Of a stretch of DNA of 64,000 nucleotides, positions 24,219 to 32,880 are shown one piece after another (position 1 is the stretch's first letter; each line of letters begins with the position of its first letter). This DNA comes from Pseudomonas grimontii (lineage in GTDB: Bacteria; Pseudomonadota; Gammaproteobacteria; Pseudomonadales; Pseudomonadaceae): assembly GCF_007858185.1 (NCBI RefSeq), contig NZ_VFES01000014.1:1-64000 (forward strand). The letters run 5' to 3'. The position numbers and the translations under genes were made by a program. Below the pieces are notes generated by a model. It did not search any database. It had not been told where the DNA came from and saw nothing but the letters and a program-made list of their open reading frames with translations.

Positions 24219-25835
24219 ATGGCTACCCCTTCCCTGACTGCCTCCACGCACTCATCCTCCGCCGATTCAAAACCGCGCCTGGACAAAAAACCTGGCCTGG
24301 TGACAGTGATCGTTTTTTTCGCCGTACTTGCCATGGGCCTGTTGTTTACCGCCTACAGCCTCATGCACGACATGCACGAAATAGGCGCCCAGCCCACCAC
24401 GTTGACACCGTTCCTGCTGCTGGGTGTGGCACTGTTGATCGCCCTGGGTTTCGAGTTCGTCAATGGCTTCCACGACACCGCCAACGCCGTCGCCACGGTG
24501 ATCTACACCAACTCGCTGCCGCCGCAGTTTGCGGTGGTGTGGTCGGGCTTTTTCAACTTCCTCGGTGTGCTGCTGTCCAGCGGCGCGGTGGCGTTCGGCA
24601 TCATTGCCTTGCTGCCGGTGGAGCTGATTTTGCAGGTGGGTTCATCGGCCGGCTTCGCGATGATCTTCGCCTTGCTGATCGCCGCGATCCTGTGGAACCT
24701 CGGCACCTGGTGGCTGGGGTTGCCGGCCTCCTCGTCCCACACCCTGATCGGTTCGATCATCGGCGTCGGCGTGGCCAATGCCTTGATGCACGGCCGTGAC
24801 GGCACCAGCGGCGTGGACTGGAGCCAGGCGATCAAGATCGGTTATGCCCTGCTGCTCTCGCCGTTGATCGGCTTCGCCTTTGCCGCCTTGCTGTTGCTGG
24901 CCTTGCGCGCCTTCGTGAAAAATCGCGCGTTGTACAAGGCGCCCAAAGGCGACACCCCGCCGCCGTGGTGGATTCGCGGCATGCTGATCGTCACCTGCAC
25001 CGGCGTGTCTTTCGCCCACGGCTCCAACGATGGGCAAAAAGGCATGGGCCTGATCATGCTGATCCTGGTCGGTACGCTGCCGATGGCCTATGCGCTGAAC
25101 CGCACCATGCCGGCCGAGCAGTCATTGCAGTTCGCCGCCGTGGCCGAAGTAACCCAGGTGGCCCTGGCAAAAAGCGCGCCGCAGGTATTGCCGGGCGACC
25201 CGCGACCGATCCTCTCGACCTATGTGAGCACCAAGGAAGCGACGCCTGAGTTGATCCCTGCCCTCGCCGCCCTCGCCGGCCAGATCGGTGACGAAGTCAA
25301 AGGTTATGGTTCCCTGGCCAAAGTCCCCGCCGAAGCCGTGGGCAACGTGCGTAACGACATGTACCTGACCAGCGAAACCATTCGCTTGATGGACAAGGGC
25401 AAGGTCGGCAATTTCGACGCCGACACCCAAGGCAAGCTGCAACTGTTCAAGCAACAGATCGACAATGCCACGCGGTTTATTCCGCTGTGGGTGAAGATCG
25501 TCGTGGCCATCGCCCTCGGGCTGGGCACCATGGTCGGTTGGAAGCGCATCGTGGTCACCGTGGGCGAGAAGATCGGCAAGACCCACCTGACTTACGCCCA
25601 GGGCGCCTCGGCCGAGACCGTGGCAATGCTGACCATTGGCGCAGCGGATATGTTCGGGCTGCCGGTGTCGACCACCCATGTGTTGTCGTCGGGTGTGGCG
25701 GGGACCATGGTGGCCAATGGGGGTGGGTTGCAGATGCGGACCATCCGCAATCTGCTGATGGCGTGGGTGCTCACCTTGCCGGCGGCAATTGTGCTATCCG
25801 GTAGCCTGTACTGGCTGTTCACCAAACTGTTCTGA
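24219..25835 (+). CDS. Inorganic phosphate transporter, Pit family
   Basis: A 538-residue inner-membrane symporter of the PHO4/Pit family. It has the two inverted signature regions EFVNGFHDTANAVATVIYTN (about 86-105) and HGSNDGQKGMGL (about 268-279), about 10 membrane helices, and a large hydrophilic loop between the halves (about 300-415). It imports phosphate with protons, probably as a metal-phosphate complex. A short cytoplasmic N-terminal extension (Ser/Lys-rich, residues 1-25) precedes the first helix. It ends convergently with pxpC across a REPIN. Confidence 0.9.
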   Translation: MATPSLTASTHSSSADSKPRLDKKPGLVTVIVFFAVLAMGLLFTAYSLMHDMHEIGAQPTTLTPFLLLGVALLIALGFEFVNGFHDTANAVATVIYTNSLPPQFAVVWSGFFNFLGVLLSSGAVAFGIIALLPVELILQVGSSAGFAMIFALLIAAILWNLGTWWLGLPASSSHTLIGSIIGVGVANALMHGRDGTSGVDWSQAIKIGYALLLSPLIGFAFAALLLLALRAFVKNRALYKAPKGDTPPPWWIRGMLIVTCTGVSFAHGSNDGQKGMGLIMLILVGTLPMAYALNRTMPAEQSLQFAAVAEVTQVALAKSAPQVLPGDPRPILSTYVSTKEATPELIPALAALAGQIGDEVKGYGSLAKVPAEAVGNVRNDMYLTSETIRLMDKGKVGNFDADTQGKLQLFKQQIDNATRFIPLWVKIVVAIALGLGTMVGWKRIVVTVGEKIGKTHLTYAQGASAETVAMLTIGAADMFGLPVSTTHVLSSGVAGTMVANGGGLQMRTIRNLLMAWVLTLPAAIVLSGSLYWLFTKLF

Positions 25836-25852
25836 CACAACCTGGATTGAAA

Positions 25853-25943
25853 CTGTGGGAGGGGGCTTGCTCCCGATGGCGGTGGTCCAGTCAGCCAATC
25901 TGTAGCTGACACACCGTCATCGGGGGCAAGCCCCCTCCCACAG
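25853..25943. repeat. REPIN (GTGGGAGGGGGCTTGC type)
   Basis: Inverted REP copies GTGGGAGGGGGCTTGC and GCAAGCCCCCTCCCAC flank a short spacer with GGTGG / ACCGTCATC arms, in the gap between convergent genes. This is the REPIN structure of P. fluorescens. Confidence 0.9.
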
Positions 25944-25959
25944 TTTGAATGGCTGTGTG

Positions 25960-26934
25960 TCAGCGAGTGAACAACCCGGCCATAGCTTTCAGGCGTTTCT
26001 TGTACACCCGCCGCGCCTCCAGCGCCTCTTCCAGGGTCACCGCCACAAACCCCGCCCGCTGGTTCGGCTGCATCTGCCCGATCAAGTCCAGGTCGGCACT
26101 GATCACCGTGCCGATCATCGCGTAGCCACCGCCGGATACCGCATCGCGATGCAGCACAATCGGCTCCAGCCCGGCCGGTACCTGGATCGAGCCAATCGGG
26201 TAGCAACTGTCGACGATATTCGACGGATCCGACCCCGCGCCGAACGGTTGCTCACGCGGTTGAAAACTCAGTGCACTGCCGCCCTTGAAGCGATAGCCGA
26301 TGCGGTCCGCCTCGGAGCCGACTGTCCACGGTTCGGCAAAAAAGCTGCTCTTGGCGCCCGCTGTCAATCGCTCGTAATACAGCCCTGGCACCACGCGCAA
26401 TGTGACATCGCCGCCCACCGAGCGGCGCAACGCCATCGGCAAACTGTTGCCCGCACGGCCCAGACCGCTGGCGTCGCCGATGGGCAATTCATCGCCCTCC
26501 TGCAAGCGTCGCCCGTGGAAACCACCGAGTGCACCGAGGGTGTAAGTGGAGCGACTGCCGAGCACCAACGGCACGTCAATGCCACCGGCGACGGCGAGGT
26601 AAGTGCGGGCGCCGGCCTTGGGAAATTCGAAACGCAGCACCTGCCCGGCACGCACCTGGAACGCGGTGTCCTGATGCACCACTTCACCGTCCAGGCGCGG
26701 CGACATCAACGCACCGCTGAGCGCGACCAAGGCATCTCGTTGAAACTCCAGTTCGGGCCCGATCAATGTGCATTCCAGGCCCGCCGCGCCCATGGGGTTA
26801 CCCACCAGATGGTTGGCCGCGCTCAAGGCGTATTGGTCCAACGCACCCGATGGCGGAATGCCCAGGTGGTAATAACCTTCGCGGCCCAGGTCCTGCACAG
26901 AGGTGGCGAGGCCGGGTTTGAGGACCTTGATCAT
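25960..26934 (-). CDS. pxpC: 5-oxoprolinase subunit C (biotin-dependent carboxyltransferase-like)
   Basis: A 324-residue protein of the allophanate hydrolase subunit 2 (AHS2) / KipA family. Family motifs seen: DLGREGYYHLGIPPSGALDQYAL near the N terminus and VGGSSTYTLGALGGFHGR-like region, ending with ISADLDLIGQMQP and FVAVTLEEAL. With PxpA and PxpB it hydrolyses 5-oxoproline to glutamate using ATP. Its start overlaps the stop of pxpB (4 nt), and the upstream order is A, B, C. Confidence 0.9.
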   Translation of the reverse strand: MIKVLKPGLATSVQDLGREGYYHLGIPPSGALDQYALSAANHLVGNPMGAAGLECTLIGPELEFQRDALVALSGALMSPRLDGEVVHQDTAFQVRAGQVLRFEFPKAGARTYLAVAGGIDVPLVLGSRSTYTLGALGGFHGRRLQEGDELPIGDASGLGRAGNSLPMALRRSVGGDVTLRVVPGLYYERLTAGAKSSFFAEPWTVGSEADRIGYRFKGGSALSFQPREQPFGAGSDPSNIVDSCYPIGSIQVPAGLEPIVLHRDAVSGGGYAMIGTVISADLDLIGQMQPNQRAGFVAVTLEEALEARRVYKKRLKAMAGLFTR

Positions 26935-27809
26935 GCCAGCGCCTCCTGCAGGGCTTTCGGATAGCCGATGGGGTCGGCGAGAAACGCATCGAGGGAAAAT
27001 TCCACCGGACGAATGCGCAGGTCGAAACGTCCTGCCTCCACCTCGGCAACCGCCAGGTCGTAGGCGTCCCGGTTGATGGGTTTGAATTGCACGATGTCAC
27101 CCGGCCGGAAGAACACCATATGCGCCTTGAGGTAGGCCAACTGCTGCGCCGGGTCGTAGATCGGCGCCGGGGTCACGCCGAACATCTGGTAGCCGCCGGC
27201 GCCGCGCACCGAGTAGATGCAGCCGAAGCAGCCGCCATGGCCGAGGGTCAGTTTCGGCGTGTCGGTGCGCGGGCGCAGGTACTTGGGCACCTGCAACTGC
27301 CGCTCGCGCTCGACCATCTGGAACATGAACGGCAAGCCCGCGACAAAGCCGACCATCGAGACAAACCACGGCGCGCCACTGTGAGCGGCGATAAACGCGT
27401 CAACATCGGCCAGGCCATTGATACGCGCGGCGTATTCCAGGTCGGTGGCGCTGGGGTCTTGATGGCGGTCGCGAAATCGCATCAGCGTTTCATGGGTCCA
27501 GGGATCGTTATAGAGCACCGGGATTTCGATGATGCGTGTGTGCAGGGTGCGCTCGGCCACGGCCTGGGCTTCGGCGCTTTGCACGGCGTCGAGCAGCACA
27601 TGGGGCGCGATGCGGTCGGGGTCGAAGCGAATCTGGAACGATGCATTGGCCAGGCACACATCCAGCACGCCTTCCAGCGCCAGGCGCTCCACGGCACGGG
27701 TCACGGCCATGCCCTTGAAAAAAGCCTCCAGGGACATGCTCTCGCTGACTTCGGCAAACAGGTGCTCATCACCACCGAAGCTGTAGCGGATGGGGGACGT
27801 TTCAGCCAT
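26931..27809 (-). CDS. pxpB: 5-oxoprolinase subunit B
   Basis: A 292-residue AHS1/KipI-family protein. The middle and C-terminal parts carry EIPVLYNDPWTHE, WFVSMVGFVAGLPFMFQM, VPKYLRPRTDTPKL and GGCFGCIYSVRGAGGYQMFGVTPAPIYDP, typical of allophanate hydrolase subunit 1. It is about 50 residues longer than the shortest KipI proteins because of an N-terminal region. The ATG at 27809 follows CAAGAGGAAC. It overlaps pxpC and lies 58 nt after pxpA. Confidence 0.9.
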   Translation of the reverse strand: MAETSPIRYSFGGDEHLFAEVSESMSLEAFFKGMAVTRAVERLALEGVLDVCLANASFQIRFDPDRIAPHVLLDAVQSAEAQAVAERTLHTRIIEIPVLYNDPWTHETLMRFRDRHQDPSATDLEYAARINGLADVDAFIAAHSGAPWFVSMVGFVAGLPFMFQMVERERQLQVPKYLRPRTDTPKLTLGHGGCFGCIYSVRGAGGYQMFGVTPAPIYDPAQQLAYLKAHMVFFRPGDIVQFKPINRDAYDLAVAEVEAGRFDLRIRPVEFSLDAFLADPIGYPKALQEALA

Positions 27810-27867
27810 GTCTGTTCCTCTTGGAATCGTTATAGAAAGGCAGGCAAAAAGTGAACGTTCGATCTTA

Positions 27868-28623
27868 TTAGGGTGTTTTGACTGTGATGCCCGCCTGGTC
27901 CAGGGCTTCACGGGTGGCTTCCACCAGCTCCAGGGCGCCGGGGGTGTCGCTGTGCAGGCAGATGGAGTCGAATTCAATAAACAGGTCTTCGCCTTCTACG
28001 GTACGCACCAGCCCCGTCTGACACGCACGTAGGACGCGGGCCGCGACCGTGGCCGGGTCCAGCGCGCGTACGTTGCGGGTAAACACGATGGAGCCGGTCA
28101 GATCGTACTCACGGTCGGCATAAAATTCGCGCACCACCGGCTGCCCGAGTTCCTTGGCCACGCGCCAGATCACCGAGTTGGGCATGCAGTACAGCAACAG
28201 TGTCGGCTCGATGATTTGCAGGTTTTGTACCAGCAGGCGCGCGGCTTCTTCGTCGCGGGCCAGGTGCATGTAGAGCGCGCCGTGAGGCTTGATATGTTGC
28301 AGCGTCATGCCCTGGGCGCGGGCGATTTCACGCAGCGCGCCCAGCTGGTAGAGCATGTCGTCGACCAGCTCCTGGGCCGGTGCATGGATATGCCGACGAC
28401 CAAAGCCCACTAGGTCGCGAAAGCCCGGGTGTGCGCCGATGGCCACCCCCAATTGCTTGGCGCGCGCGACGGTGCGGCGCATGGTGCCGGGGTCGCCGGC
28501 ATGGAAGCCGGTGGCGATATTGGCCGAGCTGATATAGGCCATCAGCTCTGCGTCGACGCCATCGCCGATGGTCCAGGGGCCGAAGCCTTCGCCCATGTCT
28601 GAATTGAAATCCACTGCCTGCAT
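27868..28623 (-). CDS. pxpA: 5-oxoprolinase subunit A (LamB/YcsF family)
   Basis: A 251-residue member of the LamB/YcsF family, the catalytic-type subunit that acts on 5-oxoproline. Motifs: [14 protein letters not shown] at the N terminus, [35 protein letters not shown] and [15 protein letters not shown], with [16 protein letters not shown] lies upstream of the ATG. It is the first gene of pxpABC, and a LysR gene is divergent 104 nt away. Confidence 0.93.
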   Translation of the reverse strand: MQAVDFNSDMGEGFGPWTIGDGVDAELMAYISSANIATGFHAGDPGTMRRTVARAKQLGVAIGAHPGFRDLVGFGRRHIHAPAQELVDDMLYQLGALREIARAQGMTLQHIKPHGALYMHLARDEEAARLLVQNLQIIEPTLLLYCMPNSVIWRVAKELGQPVVREFYADREYDLTGSIVFTRNVRALDPATVAARVLRACQTGLVRTVEGEDLFIEFDSICLHSDTPGALELVEATREALDQAGITVKTP

Positions 28624-28727
28624 CGGGGACGCTCCGCCAAAAGGTGATACTGGAAAGTAGGCTGCGGCTTGACCCCTTGGGAAGATCTATTATCAGATGG
28701 CCTATCTTCTGAAAATCAGATAAAGCC

Positions 28728-29645
28728 ATGTCCCTGACCTTGCGCCAAATCCGCTACTTCGTCGCCACCGCCGAAATCGGCCAGATTTCCCAGGCGGCGA
28801 TTCACCTGAACATCTCCCAGTCTGCCGTGACCACGGCGATCAAGGAGCTGGAAGCCCTGCTTGGCGTGCAGCTGTTCGTGCGCTCGGCCCAGGGCATGAA
28901 CCTGACCGATGCCGGGCGGCATTTTCTCAACCGCGCCTATGTGATTGCGCGCAGTGTCGACGACGCGCTGAACAGCCCGTTGCCCGACTACCGCGCCAGC
29001 GGCGTGCTGCGCCTGGCGGCCAGCTACACGGTGCTGGGTTACTTCCTGCCGCACCACCTGCAGCGCATGGAACACTGGCACCCGGATGTGACCCTCGAGG
29101 TGTTCGAGCAGGAGCGCCAGGCCATCGAACAGGGCTTGCTCGATGGCCAGTTCGACATGGCCGTGGTCCTCACCGCCAACCTCACTCACCCGGCGATCGT
29201 CTCGGAAATCCTGTTCAACTCGGAGCGCCGTTTATGGCTGCCCAGCCATCACCCATTGTGCGAGCGCGGTGCGGTGAGCCTGGCGGATGTGGCGCAGGAG
29301 CCGTACATCCTGCTCACCGTCGATGAGGCCGAACACAGCGCCATGCGTTACTGGGAACAGGCCGGGCAGACGCCCAAGGTGCGGCTGCGCACCAGTTCGG
29401 TAGAGGCGGTGCGCAGCATGGTCGCCAATGGCAGCGGCGTGGCGATCCTGTCGGACCTGGTGCACCGGCCCTGGTCGCTGGAAGGCAAGCGCATCGAAAC
29501 CCTGACCGTCACCGATCCCGTCACGCCCATGAGCGTCGGCCTGGCCTGGCATCGCGAGCGCGCCTTTACCCCGGCGATGCAGGCGTTTCGCGATTACTTC
29601 CACGACGCCTTCCTGGCGCCGCAACAGCTGTCGGCGCGGCGTTAA
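28728..29645 (+). CDS. LysR-type regulator, probably of the pxp operon
   Basis: A 305-residue regulator with an N-terminal helix-turn-helix (LRQIRYFVATAEIGQISQAAIHLNISQSAVTTAIKELEALLGVQLF) and an effector-binding C-terminal domain. It is divergent from pxpA, and the 104-nt gap holds an ATCAGAT / ATCTGAT-like pair (CTATTATCAGATGG and CTGAAAATCAGATAA), suitable for LysR binding. Its stop overlaps the last codons of the next, minus-strand LysR gene. Confidence 0.88.
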   Translation: MSLTLRQIRYFVATAEIGQISQAAIHLNISQSAVTTAIKELEALLGVQLFVRSAQGMNLTDAGRHFLNRAYVIARSVDDALNSPLPDYRASGVLRLAASYTVLGYFLPHHLQRMEHWHPDVTLEVFEQERQAIEQGLLDGQFDMAVVLTANLTHPAIVSEILFNSERRLWLPSHHPLCERGAVSLADVAQEPYILLTVDEAEHSAMRYWEQAGQTPKVRLRTSSVEAVRSMVANGSGVAILSDLVHRPWSLEGKRIETLTVTDPVTPMSVGLAWHRERAFTPAMQAFRDYFHDAFLAPQQLSARR

Positions 29646-30538
29646 AGCTGCGAATGCAGGATGGCCGCCAGCCAGTCCATGAACACCCGCACCCGCAGCG
29701 GTAGATGCCGCTGCCCGGCGTAGAGCAGGGACACATCCAGCGGCGGTGCCGGATAGTCCGGCAGGACCGCCACCAGTTCACCGCTCGCCAACTCGTCGCC
29801 CATGCCCAGGGCCGGCACCTGAATAATCCCGAAACCACCCAGGCAGGCAGACTTGTAGCCATCGGTGCTGTTGACCGTGACCCGCCCGGCCATGGGGATG
29901 CGCAGCACCTTGTTGCCCTGCACGTATTCAAACCCCGCCGAGCGTGAACCCAACGGCCGCACGTAATGCACCAGGTGGTGGTCGGCCAGGTCGGCCAGTG
30001 TCTGCGGCACGCCGTAGCGTTGCAGGTAGGTGGCGCTCGCGCAGTTGATCATCGGCATGCTGCACAGCAGCCGCGCCACCACGCTCTGGTCCGGCTGCGC
30101 GCCGACGCGCAGCACGCAATCGAAGCCTTCGGCGAGCAGGTCGACCTGGCGGTCGGTGGTGCTGATCTCCAACTCGATCAGCGGGTGCGCGTCCATGAAC
30201 TGCGGCAGACGCGGCAGGATCAAGTCCCGCGCCATCACGTTGGGCATGTCCACCCGAATCCGCCCGGCGAGTTGCGCTTCGTCCTGGCGAAACAGCCCCT
30301 CCAATTCCTCCATGTGTGCGAGCAAATCCTTGCTGCGCTCATACAGCACGCGGCCGTCCTGGGTCGCCTGCACCTTGCGCGTGGTGCGCTGCAACAGGCG
30401 TGCACCAAGCAATTCTTCCAGCGCCTGCACATGCTCGGACACGGTGGAGCGCGGCAGGCCCAGACTCTCGCCGGCGCCGGTGAAACTCGACAGCTCGGTG
30501 ACGCGCACAAAGGTGCGCAACAGCTCCAGTTTATTCAT
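29642..30538 (-). CDS. LysR-type regulator beside an SDR gene
   Basis: A 298-residue regulator. The helix-turn-helix is LLRTFVRVTELSSFTGAGESLGLPRSTVSEHVQALEELLGARLLQRTTRKV (given in part as its first helix and recognition helix). The C-terminal domain is of the CrgA/PBP2 type common among aldehyde/quinone-responsive LysR proteins. It is divergent from the short-chain dehydrogenase at 30645, its likely target. Confidence 0.87.
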   Translation of the reverse strand: MNKLELLRTFVRVTELSSFTGAGESLGLPRSTVSEHVQALEELLGARLLQRTTRKVQATQDGRVLYERSKDLLAHMEELEGLFRQDEAQLAGRIRVDMPNVMARDLILPRLPQFMDAHPLIELEISTTDRQVDLLAEGFDCVLRVGAQPDQSVVARLLCSMPMINCASATYLQRYGVPQTLADLADHHLVHYVRPLGSRSAGFEYVQGNKVLRIPMAGRVTVNSTDGYKSACLGGFGIIQVPALGMGDELASGELVAVLPDYPAPPLDVSLLYAGQRHLPLRVRVFMDWLAAILHSQL

Positions 30539-30644
30539 GGGATTGTTCGCCTTATTCGGCCAGTGATTCCGGTATAGCGCTGTTTATCACGTTATGGCCG
30601 GACAAATACACTGCTTCCCACGCTCACTCACCGAGGAACTCACC

Positions 30645-31403
30645 ATGACCCGTAAAATCGCATTGATCACCGGCGCCAGCCGTGGCCTGGGCAAAAACAC
30701 TGCACTGCACCTGGCGGCACAAGGTGTCGACATCATTGGCACTTACCACAGCAAGGCCGATGAAGCGCAGGCATTGGTCGCACAGATCGAACAACTCGGC
30801 GGCCGTGCCGCGATGCTGAAACTGGACGTAAGCCAGAGTGCGACGTTCGCTGATTTCGTCGACGATGTTGCTGGCGTGCTCAAGGATGTTTTCGCACAGG
30901 AGCACTTCGATTTTCTGGTCAACAATGCCGGTATCGGCATTCACGCCAGCTTCGCCGAGACCACCGAAGCGCAGTTCGATCAGTTGGTGGCGATCCAATT
31001 CAAGGGCCCGTTTTTCCTGACCCAAAAGCTGTTGCCGTTGATCCGCGACGGTGGGCGCATCCTCAATATTTCCAGTGGCCTGGCGCGCTTCAGCCTGCCT
31101 GGCTACGCCGCGTACGCCGCGATGAAAGGCGCGATGGAAGTGCTGACCCGCTACCAGGCCAAAGAGCTGGGCAGCCGTGGCATCAGCGTTAACATCCTGG
31201 CACCCGGCGCGATTGAAACCGACTTCGGCGGCGGTGCCGTGCGCGACAACGCCAGCCTCAACGCCATGGTCGCCAGCAATACCGCCTTGGGCCGCGCCGG
31301 GTTACCGGATGATATTGGCGGGGCCATTGCCAGCCTGCTCGCCGACGGTAGCCAGTGGATCACCGGCCAGCGTATCGAGGCGTCGGGCGGCATGTTTCTG
31401 TAG
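30645..31403 (+). CDS. Short-chain dehydrogenase/reductase
   Basis: A 252-residue classical SDR. It has the cofactor motif TGASRGLGKNTA (about 8-19), NNAG (about 88-91), the catalytic Ser in NISSGLARF, and YAAYAAMK carrying the Tyr-x3-Lys pair. It should reduce or oxidise a small carbonyl compound with NAD(P)(H). The GTYHS stretch after strand beta-2 suggests NADP binding, an inference only. The ATG at 30645 has GAGGAACTC upstream. Its last 102 nt overlap the 3' end of the convergent efflux gene. Confidence 0.9.
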   Translation: MTRKIALITGASRGLGKNTALHLAAQGVDIIGTYHSKADEAQALVAQIEQLGGRAAMLKLDVSQSATFADFVDDVAGVLKDVFAQEHFDFLVNNAGIGIHASFAETTEAQFDQLVAIQFKGPFFLTQKLLPLIRDGGRILNISSGLARFSLPGYAAYAAMKGAMEVLTRYQAKELGSRGISVNILAPGAIETDFGGGAVRDNASLNAMVASNTALGRAGLPDDIGGAIASLLADGSQWITGQRIEASGGMFL

Positions 31404-31814
31404 GAACTTGTCGCGCAGCACGTCATAACTCCAGTGATACACATAGGTGTACGGCAGGAAAAACAGCAGTACGCCTATGTCGAGGATAAACGCCTGCACC
31501 AGGCTGATGTTCAGCCAGGCGGCAATCAGCGGCACACACACCAGGATCAACCCCCCTTCAAACAGCAAGGCATGCAGCACTCGGGTCCAACTGTTGTTGG
31601 CCAGTTGCAGGCGCGCCTTGAGGCGGTCGAACAGGCCGTTGAAAATCACGTTCCAGGTCAGCGCCAACAGGCTGATCGCCAAGGTGACCATGCCCATCTC
31701 CAGGGCAGGCTTGTCCATGATCCACGCCAGCAACGGGGTGCAGATCAACAACGCCAGGGCTTCGAAACCAATGGCCTGGCAAACACGTTCAGTAATCGAC
31801 TTGGTAGGGTTCAT
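31302..31814 (-). CDS. PACE family biocide efflux transporter
   Basis: A 170-residue membrane protein with four helices in two tandem bacterial transmembrane pair domains: RVCQAIGFEALALLICTPLLAWIMDKP and ALTWNVIFNGLFDRL in the first, RVLHALLFEGGLILVCVPLIAAW and LDIGVLLFFLPYTYVYHWSYD in the second. This is the Proteobacterial Antimicrobial Compound Efflux family (AceI-like), which exports chlorhexidine and short diamines. It is about 25 residues longer than usual at the C terminus, and that extension is the part overlapping the SDR gene. A LysR gene is divergent, as with aceR/aceI. Confidence 0.88.
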   Translation of the reverse strand: MNPTKSITERVCQAIGFEALALLICTPLLAWIMDKPALEMGMVTLAISLLALTWNVIFNGLFDRLKARLQLANNSWTRVLHALLFEGGLILVCVPLIAAWLNISLVQAFILDIGVLLFFLPYTYVYHWSYDVLRDKFLQKHAARRLDTLAGDPLATVGEQAGNGPANIIR

Positions 31815-31902
31815 GACCCGGCTCCGTGAGTGACGATGATTGCCATCATTAGCCTTTGACTCGATACTTCATAACCAATAACCATCGATCAAGGCGATAG
31901 TC

Positions 31903-32757
31903 ATGGCCTCTAACGAAGTGCTGCAGGCATTTGTGCAGGCGGCCACCCAAGGCTCGTTTTCGGCGGCGGCGCGCAAGCTCGGCAAGAGCCAGTCAACCGT
32001 CAGCGCTGCCGTGTCGAGCCTGGAGATTGACTTGGATGTGGTGCTGTTTGATCGCAGCAGCCGTAAGCCGACGCTGACACCTGCGGGCCATGTGTTGTTG
32101 CAACGGGCCGAGCAGGTGCTGGAGGCCAGCAGTCGGCTGGAATTGGCGGCGAGTCAGTTGGCCCAGGGGTTGGAGCCGAAGCTGAGTATCGCCATGTCGG
32201 ATACCTACCAGTCCGACCGTTTCGAGGTCGCCCTCAGCGCGTTTGAACAGCGCTACCCGGACCTTGAGCTGGAATGCCTGATCGCCGAATGCGAAGACCT
32301 GATCGCCCTGGTCCAAAGCGGCCGAGCGCAGATTGCGTTTATTGAACACCAGGAAGAATATCCGCCGGACCTGACCCGCGCGCCCGTGGACGAGCGCACC
32401 GAAATCGCCCTGTTCGTGTCACCGAAACACCCGCTGGCGGGCCTCGATACCCTCACTGCACACACCCTGCAACAGCACCGCGAATTGCGCCTGGCAAGTA
32501 TCATCAACCCGAACGAAACCCGTGCCAACGGCCGCGTCTGGTCGGCCCCCAGTTACCTGATGCTGTTGGAGATGGCGCAGTTGGGTTTCGGCTGGGCACC
32601 GATTCCGCGCTGGCTGGTGGAACGCTTTGGTGGCGGGCAACTGGTCGAACTCAAGGCACGCGGTTGGCCGCGCTCGGTGGCCGTGGATGCACTGTGGTCC
32701 CGGCACCATCCGCCAGGGCCGGCGGGGAGTTGGTTGTTGGGGAAGATGCTGGAGTGA
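31903..32757 (+). CDS. LysR-type regulator divergent from the PACE pump (AceR-like position)
   Basis: A 284-residue regulator with an N-terminal helix-turn-helix (LQAFVQAATQGSFSAAARKLGKSQSTVSAAVSSLEIDLDVVLFDRSSRKP in part) and an effector domain. It is divergent from the PACE efflux gene with an 88-nt gap, the same arrangement as the known activator AceR of aceI, so it probably activates that pump. Confidence 0.88.
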   Translation: MASNEVLQAFVQAATQGSFSAAARKLGKSQSTVSAAVSSLEIDLDVVLFDRSSRKPTLTPAGHVLLQRAEQVLEASSRLELAASQLAQGLEPKLSIAMSDTYQSDRFEVALSAFEQRYPDLELECLIAECEDLIALVQSGRAQIAFIEHQEEYPPDLTRAPVDERTEIALFVSPKHPLAGLDTLTAHTLQQHRELRLASIINPNETRANGRVWSAPSYLMLLEMAQLGFGWAPIPRWLVERFGGGQLVELKARGWPRSVAVDALWSRHHPPGPAGSWLLGKMLE

Positions 32758-32780
32758 TTTTTTCAGACAATTGAGATTAA

Positions 32781-32870
32781 TGTGGGAGGGGGCTTGCCCC
32801 CGATGACGGTGGGCCAGTCACCCAATGCAGCGACTGACACCCTGCTATCGGGGGCAAGCCCCCTCCCACA
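32781..32870. repeat. REPIN (GTGGGAGGGGGCTTGC type)
   Basis: Inverted REP copies TGTGGGAGGGGGCTTGCCCC and GGGGCAAGCCCCCTCCCACA with an intervening GATGACGGTGGG / CCTGCTATC spacer, between two convergent genes. Confidence 0.92.
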
Positions 32871-32880
32871 TTTTTGATCT